A stretch of 64,000 nt of DNA, from NCBI RefSeq assembly GCF_963678635.1, contig NC_087068.1:1118001-1182000 (forward strand), written 5' to 3'. A model generated the notes under the pieces. That model had not been told where the DNA came from, did not search any database, and was given only the letters and a program-made list of their open reading frames with translations. Every line of letters begins with the position of its first letter. The first letter of the stretch is position 1. Source of the stretch: Symsagittifera roscoffensis (lineage: Eukaryota; Xenacoelomorpha; Acoela; Convolutidae). The translations under genes and the position numbers were made by a program. Positions 1-12,185 of the stretch are shown here, one piece after another.

Positions 1-992
1 GAAGAACGACACATCCGTTTATCTGAACCACTAGAACCAGTTCAGCGACAGGCACCCCTAAGTGAACCAACATATAATTTGTACCCAACATTACCACAAG
101 AATTAAGTAGAATCAGAAACATTAGTCAAAACCAAAACACAGTCGAAATGAATAGGCAAATTATACATCTACGACGAAACAGAAGTTTTCAAACCCACAG
201 AGTTCACTTTGATATACCCCAATCACCAACACCAACTACTTCCGAAAATCCAAATAGTACATTACCAGAAACTCCCCCACTCCTTTCACAACGTAGCACC
301 TCAAGTATACCCTCAGATTACTTAGGTTCAACCTCATCATCTGAACAAATACGTGAAAATCCCTTTAACCCCCCCCCCCCCCCAATACAACACGACTACC
401 ATATTGGACAACGCACTCATATACACCAGGTGAACCAAACTTAGTCAACGACCCAATAGACATTTCTACAGATACAACAACATCATCATCACTACCAGAA
501 ACACTGTCACTACCGTCAACACCATCATTAAGTCAGATTTCACCGACGCTTTTTCCTTTAAATTTCCCAAATAACCTCGACGCTAGATATCGAGAACAAT
601 CATCAACTAATATCCCTTTACGATTAGGTTGGAATACATTCGTAGCACCCCCACCATTGTTTGGACAACATCAAGATAGTAACCGACTCCACAGTTGGGC
701 ACTCAATAAACTACAATATAGACAAGATATCCACGAAGATATTCGTGAACATAATATTCAAATACTTCAACAAAATAGTCTCCAATTAAAATTCGAAATC
801 ACGATCAAACTTACTAATATTGTTAAACATCATTACCCATTAAACCCACCGAATGTAACAGCTCAATCGCTACCACCATCATTTATAACAACTGAAGTAA
901 TATATAAGTACGATAGATATACCAAAAACACAATTGGTTACATCACATTTTATAACCCCTACTCAGGATTATCATACACATGTATATTTTAA
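1..992 (+). pseudogene. Proline/serine-rich retroelement reading frame, broken at a C15 run (5' end outside window)
   Basis: The frame is open from the left edge to the stop at 442-444. A second frame, open from about 430 to the stop at 990-992, continues in the same style (P/S/T-rich, few G bases). The switch is explained by the uninterrupted run of 15 C at 369-383, so this is most likely one protein split by a homopolymer indel, real or a sequencing error. The first part is rich in P, S, T and N with no recognisable domain; the later part (about 657-992) is more globular. The last 13 bases overlap the ATG of the envelope-like frame at 980, the usual crowding of a retroelement polyprotein end and its env gene. 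I infer the C-terminal end of a pol-type polyprotein or an accessory protein; no catalytic motif is visible. Confidence 0.5.
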
Positions 993-2818
993 AAATATTA
1001 ACATTTCAACACATCTTTTTTCTAATTTTTTCCGACCAGAACACAAATCCTTCTCCTTACACAGGACCCCAGGATTTATTAGTAACACACTACGATTGTG
1101 AAGAAAACGAACAAAAAACACTAAACAAATATGCAATAAATCAAATATCACAATGCGAAACAGAACCACAAGCTATATAAACTACAAAAGTAATAGCGAC
1201 ACTGTATTAAAAAGCCCGAGCAACAACAATCACAGGATATAAATTTACAGCAACATTTGCCGAAAAGAAAGTACATTGTTCACAAGTTTCAAACGGAAAT
1301 AAAAACCGACTTGATCACAAATCATTCTATCAAAGTAATATAGAACGACTTCTACATCTAAACCCCGATGATTGTAAAAACGAACTACTCAGACTAAACA
1401 TCACAATAAACAAAAACACAGACAGAAAAATAGTAGATTTTCAAGTCTTTGCCAATTCTGTACATCAAGCAGAACTTGAAAGATATCAAGGACATATAAG
1501 ACTAGACGAAAAATACCCATACAACGGCGCACACGGAAGATTAACTTATGACATACATGATAAACACTGGATACCACACATTGGAATAAATAACCCCTCA
1601 AACTGCAAAGCAGACACAAAAAATAAAGGATATCAGGAAATAATGTTTTTCGATTGGAAAATACAACTCGAAAAAGTACAACTCACACGAGATTTATCAG
1701 ATAACACAATGATCTATCAAGGAATTAGATAACCTTGCAAAAACGATCAAGGTTATTGTGACCCTACAACATGGACACAAGCAAAAAAAGTTTGGTTTCC
1801 CGAAGATACATGCACAACATTTCAAGTAGCAAAAATACACGCTCGAATGATAAAATTTCATGAAAAATATTTTATAGAATCAATTCCATACGAACAAGTA
1901 AATCCATCCCGAAAACAAAGTACTGATTTTAGAAATATTCATAACATAGAAAATAAATTAACACGTTTCCAAATATATCAAGAAACAGAAATTGCATGCA
2001 AATACAGAAACCCACTTTATAAAACACAATATTCTGAAATACTTGTCGAAAACAAAAAAGGTTTCGACATGACCACTGGAAAAATAAAATTTGACCCCTA
2101 TGCCACAGGTCACCATCTAAACGAAGGAACATCATACATACCAGTTAACTTTCAAAAATGCACAGGTCAACCTGGTGGAAAAATAAAGCCACATGACAGT
2201 AGAAGTACACGTTTACAAGAACTATCATTAATGAATAACACCTACTTTGGTAATATCCATTATGATATTCACTTAGATATGAAGTTAGACTACACAATTA
2301 GTCGAATTTTTCAAGAAATGTCACTCTCCGAGTTAGAAACACTTCACCATTTATGCGAATTGGAAAGGACACAAATCCTACAATCACTCGCACTAGCAGT
2401 ATTAAAATTACCCTACGCAGGATACTTTTTGTCAGGAAATAGATCAAATTTTCTACACTACGAAGGAAATATTTTATGGTTTTATACTTGTACCAAAAAA
2501 GTATCACCACTATATGTTTTTGAAGATAAACGTTGTTATAAAAGAATCCCTATATTCTATAAAAATAAAGTACATTTTGTTGACACACTCTCAAGACGAA
2601 CATATTTTTGGGATACCGCAGTCCCATGTGGATCAAAAAATAGCCACAATGTAGAACAATTGAATCCTGACAAAGATAAATACTATCTCTTTACTCCATA
2701 CCCTACTTTAATGCAATCACTCAAAAAAATTTCAACTGAACGCATCAGAGCTATTGCTCGTAATCCAAATCAGATATCGAACATCACATTAGAACACAAC
2801 AATTCCAAGAATTATTAA
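980..2818 (+). pseudogene. Envelope-like glycoprotein frame with three in-frame TAA stops
   Basis: One reading frame runs from the ATG at 980 to 2818, interrupted by TAA at 1178-1180, 1208-1210 and 1730-1732. It starts with a hydrophobic stretch of about 18 residues resembling a signal peptide, followed by an ectodomain with a YDC motif near the N-terminus and spaced cysteines. The later part (about 2390-2640) has a dense conserved-looking block of aromatic residues and cysteine (GNILWFYTC, then YKRIPIFY, then FVDTLSRRTYFW). This layout resembles the envelope glycoproteins of invertebrate LTR elements and of chuvirus-like RNA viruses; that family link is from memory and is an inference. The gene follows the proline-rich frame with a 13-base overlap. 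The three stops make this copy non-functional as written unless they are sequencing errors. Calling it an old env copy is moderately safe. Confidence 0.6.
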
Positions 2819-2823
2819 CACAA

Positions 2824-3564
2824 ATGGACACTATACAAAGACAATCAATTGATCAAAATTTAAGAAAACTTGCCAAAACCGCAGGATTTGCAGATATTTA
2901 TACACAAGATTATAGCGGATATTTTAAAGACATTAAAGATTATAAATATTTAAACGGCAAAAAATACAGACCACAAGATGTTTCACTTATAAATATTTTC
3001 AGTTTTGTCACCCTAAAAAATGAAATTCTAGCTTTTCTAGGATGGCCCTATTACATCTTAGAAAAATTAACTATCTTATACGCAATGTTTATGTTTAAAG
3101 GATTTCTTTTCTCACTTTTAAAAGGAATCTATAACACATGCGCTATACACACACAAGTAAACAGACAAACAACTGTAGCACGCCTACTGTTTGCAGGATT
3201 TTTTGGAATTTTTTCATCATCAAAAAACAAAATACTACTAGACGCACAAATAAAAGAATATAACACGAAAATAGCGACAAGACAGAACACTTACGACGAA
3301 GAACATAATACTATAGAAGTAACACCTACCGCACCACAGTTGCCACCCCTACCACAAAACTATCCATTATCATTAGTCCCACGTAATTTCCGAAACCTAC
3401 CAATCACAAATAACCCAAATTCTAGACCAAATATACCACAAAGTCCCATCCAACATATAATGACACATCATTCACAAAATGATAATACATACGAACAAAT
3501 TATAGAACAACCCCACACCACCACTTTTCAGTCTCAAAATAATCATTTGTTTAGCCCACGATGA
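2824..3564 (+). pseudogene. Membrane-proximal/C-terminal part of the envelope-like protein, in a shifted frame
   Basis: This 246-codon frame opens 6 bases after the preceding frame ends and looks like its continuation after a frameshift. It begins with a polar, Gln/Asp-rich segment. Residues about 65-135 follow as a strongly hydrophobic region with aromatic and Gly residues, fitting one or two membrane-spanning segments. A cytoplasmic-type tail rich in P, N and H ends it. The stop TGA at 3562-3564 overlaps the ATG of the next frame in an ATGA arrangement. It could instead be a separate small membrane protein, but its position after an ectodomain that lacks its own membrane anchor makes the fused reading more likely. 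Confidence 0.5.
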
Positions 3565-5363
3565 GCCGACAACTTGGATCCCTACACCGCTCAAATTCCC
3601 ACCCAGCCAACCTCCAAACTCCAATCCCAATATTCCCACTTTTTGCTTTCCCACCAACCGATTTTCCGATTATTAATATATCATCAAGCACGAATTCTGA
3701 TACTAACTCAGATATTTCAGTTTTATACTCTACCTCACAACTTAATAACCCTAATTTAGAAACCCCTGACGAATTTGCAGACTCCGAACCATCTCCATTC
3801 AATAATTTTCAGACCAACTCTTCAGTTTTTTCAAAACCTCCTTTTCAACCAATCCCAACAAATAATTCACTCCCATCCGTTTCCACTCCTTCTTATGCTT
3901 CGCAAGTGACCCCAACCTACTCTCCACTTCATTCCGACCGATCATATAATAATTCCCCAGATACCCCCCAAATTTCCCAGGAACTCGATAATTTTATTAC
4001 CCTACAACAACAGTTAATACACCCTAACACCCTCACAATAAATCAACTTTCATCCACAATAGAATCCTCAAACCCACCTACTCCTACACCCTCCTCAGCT
4101 TACACTGCATCACTAGCACAATCATCCACATCCACCGAAACACCTAGTAGCACTAACCGAGCTTATCGCACTTTTAAAAGAAAATTCCCGAATCACCCAT
4201 TCCCGACCAAACCAGGAACAGCCTGCGAATATATTAATCACCCACAACACACCAACACGAAAAACTTTCTAGCAATCACCTTACCCTCATTTCCACAATA
4301 TACATTAAATACACCTAACGACACTAATGACACACGCAGTTTCGTAGATGAACATGTTTTAATGCCCACACTTCATTGGACAACTTATTATCATTTTACT
4401 AATTCCCTTTGCCTGCCACTAACTAATACTCATGACGACATAGAAAAAAACAAAAACATGTTCACTGCAACACTAGCACCTCGACAATTTACTTACGTAG
4501 GATATAAAAAATTACTAAAAACATTCACTGCACCCCGAGCTAACGAATTTACAATAGAATATTACGACCACAATATCATCCGAACTAATCAAGACAAATT
4601 TTTAGATGAAGATCGCTTCGCTATCCCACAACTAACAGAAAAAATTTTCATCAAAACGTCATACGTATTCACACTTAATATTTTTGATAGAAAATATGAT
4701 CACATCAATTCTGAAGCACCAAATGATAATCAAGCTTACGAAAGTTTCCAAGACAAATTTCAGTTATTTTCATTAACCTTTCAGTTTCTTGCACCACATG
4801 AACGCGATTTGCACTGTTCTCACGATATTATGTTACGCACTAAGCAAACTCACACATATACATACTATCGTTTCATACAAACTCATTTTGATTTGCATAC
4901 CCCATCAAGACAACGACACCATCGTTTTCAGTTTCTTAACTCAAAATACACATCACCATTTTTCCTTAATTTCACTTATTGCATCAAAGATACTAACCTC
5001 CACGGCATCCTCCGCAATTATGACCCAGTAACACAAATGTATATATTTTGTCCCATCACGAAGACCTTTAACGCCGAAGAATCCAGACCCTTCCTTGTCC
5101 CGCATGAATTTATCCAGCCTATAGAAATACCAATATTAGAATTCATTCACAATACTAAACATAATCACAAAGAATATAACCTCAATCAAAACACACCTTA
5201 CGAGTTTGCAGTAGGCGCCGAAGAACTAAAAACCATTAAAGCACTTCAATTGCTTTGGCCACTGCTCCAAACTAAAAACATCATTCGCATACTAGCCAAA
5301 TTACTAACAACATCAGATATGATACACGACATCTTCCCCCACGGCTTTTTCCCAGACGATTAA
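3561..5363 (+). CDS. Unidentified 600-aa protein of the env-bearing retroelement
   Basis: An intact 600-codon frame starts at an ATG that overlaps the previous stop (ATGA, 3561-3564), pointing to coupled translation or shared ancestry as one transcription unit. Residues 1-210 are low complexity (S, T, P, N, Q). Residues about 215-600 look globular, rich in F, Y, H and L, and end with an acidic FPDD tail. There is no signal peptide, zinc knuckle or catalytic motif I recognise. Base use matches the frames before it (A and C high, G scarce on the coding strand), so it belongs to the same element. It is the only uninterrupted frame of that element in the window. It may be an accessory or structural protein encoded downstream of env. 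Function unknown. Confidence 0.6.
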   Translation: MSRQLGSLHRSNSHPANLQTPIPIFPLFAFPPTDFPIINISSSTNSDTNSDISVLYSTSQLNNPNLETPDEFADSEPSPFNNFQTNSSVFSKPPFQPIPTNNSLPSVSTPSYASQVTPTYSPLHSDRSYNNSPDTPQISQELDNFITLQQQLIHPNTLTINQLSSTIESSNPPTPTPSSAYTASLAQSSTSTETPSSTNRAYRTFKRKFPNHPFPTKPGTACEYINHPQHTNTKNFLAITLPSFPQYTLNTPNDTNDTRSFVDEHVLMPTLHWTTYYHFTNSLCLPLTNTHDDIEKNKNMFTATLAPRQFTYVGYKKLLKTFTAPRANEFTIEYYDHNIIRTNQDKFLDEDRFAIPQLTEKIFIKTSYVFTLNIFDRKYDHINSEAPNDNQAYESFQDKFQLFSLTFQFLAPHERDLHCSHDIMLRTKQTHTYTYYRFIQTHFDLHTPSRQRHHRFQFLNSKYTSPFFLNFTYCIKDTNLHGILRNYDPVTQMYIFCPITKTFNAEESRPFLVPHEFIQPIEIPILEFIHNTKHNHKEYNLNQNTPYEFAVGAEELKTIKALQLLWPLLQTKNIIRILAKLLTTSDMIHDIFPHGFFPDD

Positions 5364-7082
5364 CAAGTAAGTATAATTTAAAATACTCTTCACTAGTAAA
5401 TTTAAATTAGTACTAACCATTTTTTATTAATGTTTCATTTATATTTCTAGTCTTCATACCACGATCATCTACAAAAACAGAAAAGAAAAAATAATACAAA
5501 CTTGTTAAAATTCTTTTAAAATTCATTAATATCTTGCACTAAATAATGTACTAAAATTCATACCAAATGTAGTAAATTAATCTATAAATTATTTCCCCAT
5601 GAAGCAGTAAAATTAAATACGATGAAAATTTGTAATTTAAAATTTCCCCCAAAAACGCAGTAAAACTCAAATTCTATAAAATAAATTGATAAATGAGAAT
5701 GCAGTACTAACCTTTTGATATTTTCATTCACTCGCACAAGAATTCTATCCAAACTCGCACAGCTCGCCCACGAAGAATTGTTTAAATAATAATTTTAAGT
5801 TTCAAGTTTTCACACTCAACAACTCTAACACACGATAACAAGTTTCAAACTTTCCTTTAACCCGGTTGGAAAGGAATTATATACTAAACCAAACTAACCA
5901 ACGCAGCTGACTAAACACCACAAATCATAAAATAATAGCATGACTAAGAAAAGAAAACCAACGGTAACCAAACCGGATTAACCCAGTTTAAAACTGGATA
6001 ATTTATTCTTTTGAAGACCATTTTTAAGTCTAAGAACGAAATAATAAAACACAAAAAAGTCGCAAGACAAACCCATACCAAAAACAATTTGATTTTTGAA
6101 AATAGGACACAACCAAAGTAACATAAGAAAAGACCAACATAAACCCAACATAAAACGTTATCACATAACAGGACCTCTCAAAGAAACAGCACGAAATCAT
6201 ACTACCACTCCTGGCCTAACCCACCAGAGAGGACGTCCTGAGCATGCTCTATAGCCGGCCTAACCCACCGCACTACATCCACGCTTTGTGACCACACTTC
6301 TATTTTTAATAAGAGGTACTCAAGGGTGAGTAACTCTTCAAAATAACCAAACTAAAGCAAAACGCTTTTGTGAAAACGATTAATTAAAATCATGATTAAA
6401 AAATTGGACTATCATAATTTTATAAAATGTAAGTTATACTTTGCAGTATATAGATCAATTCACAACAACAAAGACGAACATCCAAAGACTAGATGACCCC
6501 ATCACACTCGAACAAAAGAATTGCTAAGCAGAACCGATATGCCGTCCACAATTACAACTCAAAGGATTTAGAGTACGACTTGACTTCGCAGAAAAGGACT
6601 TCATTGAACTAGACCAATGACCACCTCGATGTCCAACTATACGTACAGATCCGAGTTACGAGGCATCCCTTCCACACACGATCTCCACGCCATTCCCAGA
6701 CGAGGTTGAACACAAAACAAGTTCTCTACATAATACAGAAAAACCCGTCATAGAAAATCTTTTTGAAATCAGATTGATTTCATTGGGGATCACAGTCGTT
6801 GTCACAAGACGACGCAACGATTGTATGTCCCTAATTCCAGCGTCCTGGAACTTCTTTAACAAGAGGAACCAGACAAGAATATGATGTTCGCCAAATACCA
6901 ACGTTCATCATCCATCCTTCAAATTGCAGAAAGATAATTCTAAAAAACTCTGTAAAACCCGGATGGGTGGAACCTGATCTAAACTACTTTTTAGAATTGG
7001 ATAAATTGGATATTTTACCACTGTAAAATATTTAATATTAACCAATCATAATCCATCTAACTAACAACCCACTTATTTGTAA
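5364..7082. other. Non-coding stretch after the env-bearing element
   Basis: No supported gene. The A/C-rich, G-poor composition continues to about 6,400, so part of this is probably the 3' untranslated region or LTR of the element to the left. A short direct repeat GGCCTAACCCACC occurs at 6213 and 6257. Its second LTR lies outside the window, so the element boundary cannot be set. Confidence 0.4.
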
Positions 7083-7110
7083 GTGCTGAAATTACTTGTA
7101 ATTTCAGCAC
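7083..7110. repeat. Perfect 13-bp inverted repeat with a 2-base spacer
   Basis: GTGCTGAAATTAC is followed after TT by its exact reverse complement, giving a 28-base near-perfect palindrome. It sits between the env-bearing element and the LTR remnant that starts near 7385. It could be a hairpin at an element end or a chance structure; nothing else nearby settles this. Confidence 0.6.
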
Positions 7111-7384
7111 CAGAGAGATTTGAATTTAACTTAGAAATTAGTTGCCTCTCCAAGAGAACTTCAGCAGCCGCAATAAACCAGTATACCCTAGATCTATTGA
7201 GCCTAGCAGAGACTAGTTAAACACCCTGAGACTAGTAAGTATAAGAGTAAGATTAGGATCGGTATTAGACTAAGAAGTTGCACGAATCTATCCGGCCGAA
7301 AATAAGATAGCGTGACGAGCAGACGGTGTACCATATCCGAAATTACTCTATGAGTTAACCACATCGGTCCTAACTCAATCAGGA

Positions 7385-7960
7385 CATTAAAACCTAAAAC
7401 ACGCGAACGCCGTTAACAATAGGAAGTTGAACTTGTTATTCTTACCTTGACTTAGACTATGTTATGGGTATTCGATCTCTTTCAGATAGATCAAGCTAAA
7501 TTTCACTTCGTCTCAACATAATTAGATGAAAAAGTTTCGGCTACAAAATATCAGGAACTCGGGACATGATAAATGACACTGAAAATGATTTCAACAGCGA
7601 GTTTGATCAAAATTGGAGTAAATAACTAACACTAATGTAATTAACTAAGTTTCGCAATGCTTTCATCATTTATGTAGTAAAGGTCAGTTCACCAAGAAAA
7701 TGTCCCAGTCTAGTTGTCCACAGAAGTTTCTTGTTTTTCTAGACTGATTTACGGAACTACCCTTGTTGTTCTCTGACAGGAAGGAGAGAACTCGATTCCT
7801 GTTTTCTAAATGTCATTTGCGGTTATCAATTAAACTCAAGCTCAACTTCCTGCCTTTCCGTGGTTTTCTGACTGCTGATTTTTAAATTTTGCAAGAAAAT
7901 TGTGTATGACAGGCTCAATTGGAAATTTGAAAAAATTAAACTCAAAAAGAAAACTTTTCT
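7385..7960 (-). repeat. Decayed LTR fragment related to the LTRs of the giant element
   Basis: Several blocks can be aligned by eye with the 885-bp LTR at 18906: CGAACGCCGTTAA, then a TTTCAGATAGATCAA block, then CTCAACATAA, and later the end block with AAAATTGTGTATGAC followed by a TGAAAAAATTAAA stretch. The order and spacing match the LTR, but many substitutions and indels separate them. This is an older relative of the giant element's LTR in the same orientation, without coding sequence. Confidence 0.6.
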
Positions 7961-9254
7961 AATTACGAAAGACTGACACAATACTATTGCGAGTCTGTAA
8001 TCATGGTAGGCGAAATGAGTCTAAACAAAAATACGCTGGAAACAAGTTGAAATTTCTTTTGTAGAGATGCTTTCGCGAACATATGTTGAGCCAACGATCT
8101 CCTGTCAAAAAAAGTAGCAGATGTTGTCTCAACAGACAATGCCAATCCATACTCAAAATAACCATAGACAATCAATTGAAACCAAACAAAATTACCTGAC
8201 TGAACTTTCCTTTGTTAACAACCAGGAAAAACATGAACATATTAAATCAAGTTTGAAGTGGGCTTGATAATATGGGTTTATGGGTTGCTCAAAAGCGTTT
8301 TCCAGGCTTTTGCTATTGAAGCACATCAATGTGCGCTTCAACGGGCAAAGGTGAAACGGGCAAAGGCTTCAACGGGCAAAGTACTACGATCAAAGGCCAT
8401 ATTGATAACAGAAAGTGAGATAAGTAAAATAAAAAAAGATGCTGTAGTCTTTTACACAGAAAACTTCCCCTGGAACGAGCTAGAAGTGTGCAAAAAGCAC
8501 AGAAACCCTTCAACCAGTAAAAAAGCAACAATACCAATTGCACAACATGGCGAATGATAAAGAATGTCAGTAAATTTTGAACTAAAGGGGATGAATGCGA
8601 AATTTGCTAAAATGCTTTTACTTAAAAACTTGGAATCCGAGTACGAAACATCGCCGAAAAATTTTAGTTTAGCAGGACTTGCAGAAAACAACAGTAGTTT
8701 AACTGAGAATGGTGTTAAATTTTTTCTAAGTTATGTGGATGGCATAGCTAGAATATGAGAAAGATCGTTGGTTTGTCTTCGAGGCTGCAAATAAGTTGCA
8801 TTAAAACTTACAGATTACTGAAGAACTTGATAGTAACGGTACTATGGCGTTTTTTGGATTTAAATTAAAAGAGGTCTCATGAAAACAGATCACATGTTGA
8901 TGCACGAAAAATCCGCTGGCATCGGCACCATTTTGAGTTTTAGAGAATGAGCAACTTTGCATTGCAAAAGCAACGCCATTAAAGGGACGGTCCATCGGTT
9001 TGTTAGAAGTACTTCAACATTGGTTAATTTTGAAAATCCTATGGAAAAAAAAGTTTTAAAAAAACGTATTGAAAATCAATATCCAGAAAAATAGGACAGA
9101 GTTCGAAATTCTTAGCAAAATCGTGGGGGGGGGGGGGGAATTTAGAGATTATGGCAGCACAACAGGTCAGAAGCAAAACTATTCTTAAGACGAAATGTTA
9201 TAACAGTTAAAGAACAAAAACTTTGAAAGTATCGTAACAGCCATTAATTCAAGT
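7961..9254. other. Non-coding stretch, no gene seen
   Basis: Only short random-looking frames are present. A small direct repeat AACGGGCAAAG occurs three times within 8340-8382, and an uninterrupted run of 14 G lies at 9125-9138. No splice-consistent exon, RNA gene or transposon end was found. Confidence 0.4.
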
Positions 9255-9400
9255 CACATATAAGGTTAGGTATAAAAAAACACCGAAAACCCTTGGCTCA
9301 AGGGTCAGGGAAACTATCTGCTGTGTTTTTTACTTAATCAGGCAGAGCCAATTCACGGTTCCCATAAGACATGGAACTTTGGGATCGTTGCCGCTAAAAA
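9255..9400 (-). repeat. Decayed fragment of the first 150 bp (+ reading) of the same LTR family
   Basis: The run TTGGCTCAAGGGTCAGGG followed by a CTGTGTTTTT block and GAGCCA parallels bases about 18,945-19,050 of the left LTR of the giant element in order and spacing. It is diverged and has lost the rest of the LTR. Confidence 0.6.
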
Positions 9401-9420
9401 ATTGAATAAAAAAACTCAAA

Positions 9421-12185
9421 GTTCTCTCATTTGGCCGACTGGCTCAACTCAGAAAAATACAGAAAAAATTTTTTAAGATTAAATAATCTATTATGTAAAA
9501 AATGTTTTATCATTTTAGTTGCTCAGAAATTTTTAGAATGTTTTGAACATGTTTGTCAGTTTTTCCAGTGTCTGATCGTTCTGTAATGATTGTAAAAATT
9601 GTTAATCCTGATGACACACAAAAAATTTAAAAACTTTTGAATAAGTTTTTTATTTTAAAAAAAACGAGTCATGATATCTGATATCATAATTGAAATTCCT
9701 TTTAAAAAGTCGTATTAGAAAACTATCCAATCAATCAGCTATTAGTATCTGTCTCCAAACACCATCGATGCAAATGCAAAGTTGAACAGAGGAATGAAAA
9801 TGGTTAAAAAATTCTTCATCATTTCGAAAATGTAATCTTGAGGCAATCCATTAGAAAAACCAGCTGCAAAGATGCGAAAACTAACGGGGCCAAAATCGTT
9901 TTTACAAAAATAAATTTATAAAATTCTTGCCATTCCTCAAAGTTTCCTCTGCGCAAAGTTTCATCTGAGAGCTAGAAAGGTCTATAAGCATACATATAGT
10001 GGTTGCAACTCCAATTATGTCGGTCAAGCAGTGCGACAGTCAGCCCCAAGGATTGATGAACATAACAAAGATGGTTCCTCAGGGGGCAGCTTTTGCTAGA
10101 TTATGAAATAAAGGAAGGCAGGCTTTATTCTCCAAACATGCAAAAATTCTAGTTTGAGTAGCTGATGATTGTTGCCTGTTTGGTCTATAATCTCTGACTT
10201 CAACAACTTTCAGTACAACCTACCTCTTTTTTTCTAGCAAAAACTGCCCCTTGAGGAGTCATCTTTGGTTTTTCATTTGCCGCGAGCAACTTGAGCATGA
10301 CAGGACTAAATTTGTAATAAACAAAAACTCAAATCGAATTTAAAAAAACAACTCATATATCTCTCATTTTACCGACAAGCTCAACTCAGAAATTTGTGTA
10401 AAATAGTACTTAAGATTACGTAAGTTAATATGTGAATACATTTAAATCATTTTGGTTGCTCAAACATGTTCAGAGCTTTATTGAAATACTGTCACGTTTT
10501 CCAGATCTTCGATCGTTCTGTTAATATTGTAAAAAACTTAAATCTTGACGTTGCACAAAAAGTTTGAAACCGTTTGAATTAAACTTTTTATAAAACAAAA
10601 AAATGTTCTGACATCTGGTATCATGATTGATCTTCGTTTTAAAAAACTGTATCTGCAAACTAACGACCATTCAGCTATTAGGAATCAGCCCTTAGGACCA
10701 ATCAACCACGGACAAACTGCAAATAGCTGTTTGACTCATTTGATTTTTATCAATTTTCCCGCAATTGTTGAATTGGCTGTTCTGAATCTTGACTTTGGTC
10801 TTTCAGTTGCCGTGAGAAGCTTGAGTTTGAACCAAATCACCTCAAACTTTGCTCGTTTGTCCCAACAATTTACGGGATATTGTTATTTAAGGGTACGTGA
10901 TTTATTATGTAAATAGAGTAATATCATTTTGGTTGCTCAGAATGATTTTTTAGAGCTTTTAAACAATTTGTGAGGTTATTTATTATTTTTCTGTAAGTTT
11001 TGTACAAAATTTATATCATGATGATGCACAAAATGTGTGAAAAATGGTGGGAGCTAACATTTTTTTTAATGTGGTATGACATCTGATATCATGATTGAAA
11101 TTCATTTCAAAAAATGAGTACGAAAACTGTCGACCAATCAGCCATTAGGTTCTGTCTCCAACATCAGTTCATGAAAAACGACATCATCAGTTCATGAAAA
11201 ACAAAATATCCTAAATAAATTATTAATTATCTTTGTTACATTGATTGAAAATGACTGAATTTGTTTACTTCAGTCAATTTTTGACGTTGTTCTAAGTATA
11301 GGTGGTCTCGTGTGTTGAAAATGCAAAACGGTCGAACAGATGAATGACAACCAGTTGAAAGACTCGCCTTTCTTTTGACAGTCTAATGTGAAGGAAATCA
11401 AATGCTACCTGCAAAGATGCGGATGATAAATGGGGCGCAAACAGTTTTTTCAGCAAAAATCTTGATAAAATTCTTGCCATCCCTCAAAACTTCCTTTGCA
11501 CGTGAACTGAGATCCAGAGTGGTGGGTCGATTACTTCACCTTTGTCGGTCAGGCAGTGTGACTTTTAGCCAAAGATTGATGAAAATTGCAAAGATGACTC
11601 CTCAGTGATCAGTTTTTGCAAGAATGTAAAATTGAGGCTGGCTGAATTCTTCAAAAATGCGAAGAATCTGGTTTGAGTAGCAAATGAGTGTTGCCTGTTT
11701 GGTCCATAATCTCTGACTTCAACTACCTTCAGTACAGCTTACCTAATTTTTATATTCGAGCAAAAACTGCACCCTGAGAAGTCATCTTTGGTTTTTCAGT
11801 TGTCGCAAGAAACTTTAGAATGAACGGACTAAATTCGTAATTTTGAAAAATTCAGTTCGAATAAAAAAAACTCAAATTTTTCTGAACTTCGCCGCCTAGA
11901 AATTTACCGGAAAACGTTATTTAAAAATTACTTAATTATTTTTAAAAAAATTTGGATCAATTTTTTTTGCTCAGAATTTTTTAAAGCTTTCTGGACATGT
12001 TTGTTAGTTTTTCCAGATCTCTGATCGTTCTGTAATAATTATAAAAACTGGTAATCCTGATGATGCACAAAAAGTTTGAGAACTTTTGAAATAATTTTTT
12101 CTAAAAACGCGTCATGACATCTGATATCATGGTTGAGATTGCTTTTTAAGCGTCTTTTGACAAAACTGTTGATCAATCAGCCTAA
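9421..12185. repeat. Cluster of degenerate repeat modules (four copies of a ~310-bp unit)
   Basis: A unit of about 310 bp recurs at 9421-9740, 10366-10680, 10868-11145 and 11870-12185. Each copy carries in order: a GCTCAACTCAG-type start, an ATCATTTTGGTTGCTCA block, a GATCGTTCTGTAAT block, GATGATGCACAAAA, then a palindromic ATCTGATATCATGATTG core and CAATCAGCCATTAG. The DNA between copies (9740-10365 and 11145-11870) is also related over several hundred bases, including a shared TTGCCTGTTTGGTC block. A TTTCAGTTGYCGCGAG-like block resembling the giant element's LTR end precedes several copies. I read this as old duplications of a decayed LTR or non-autonomous element. No gene is present. Confidence 0.6.
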
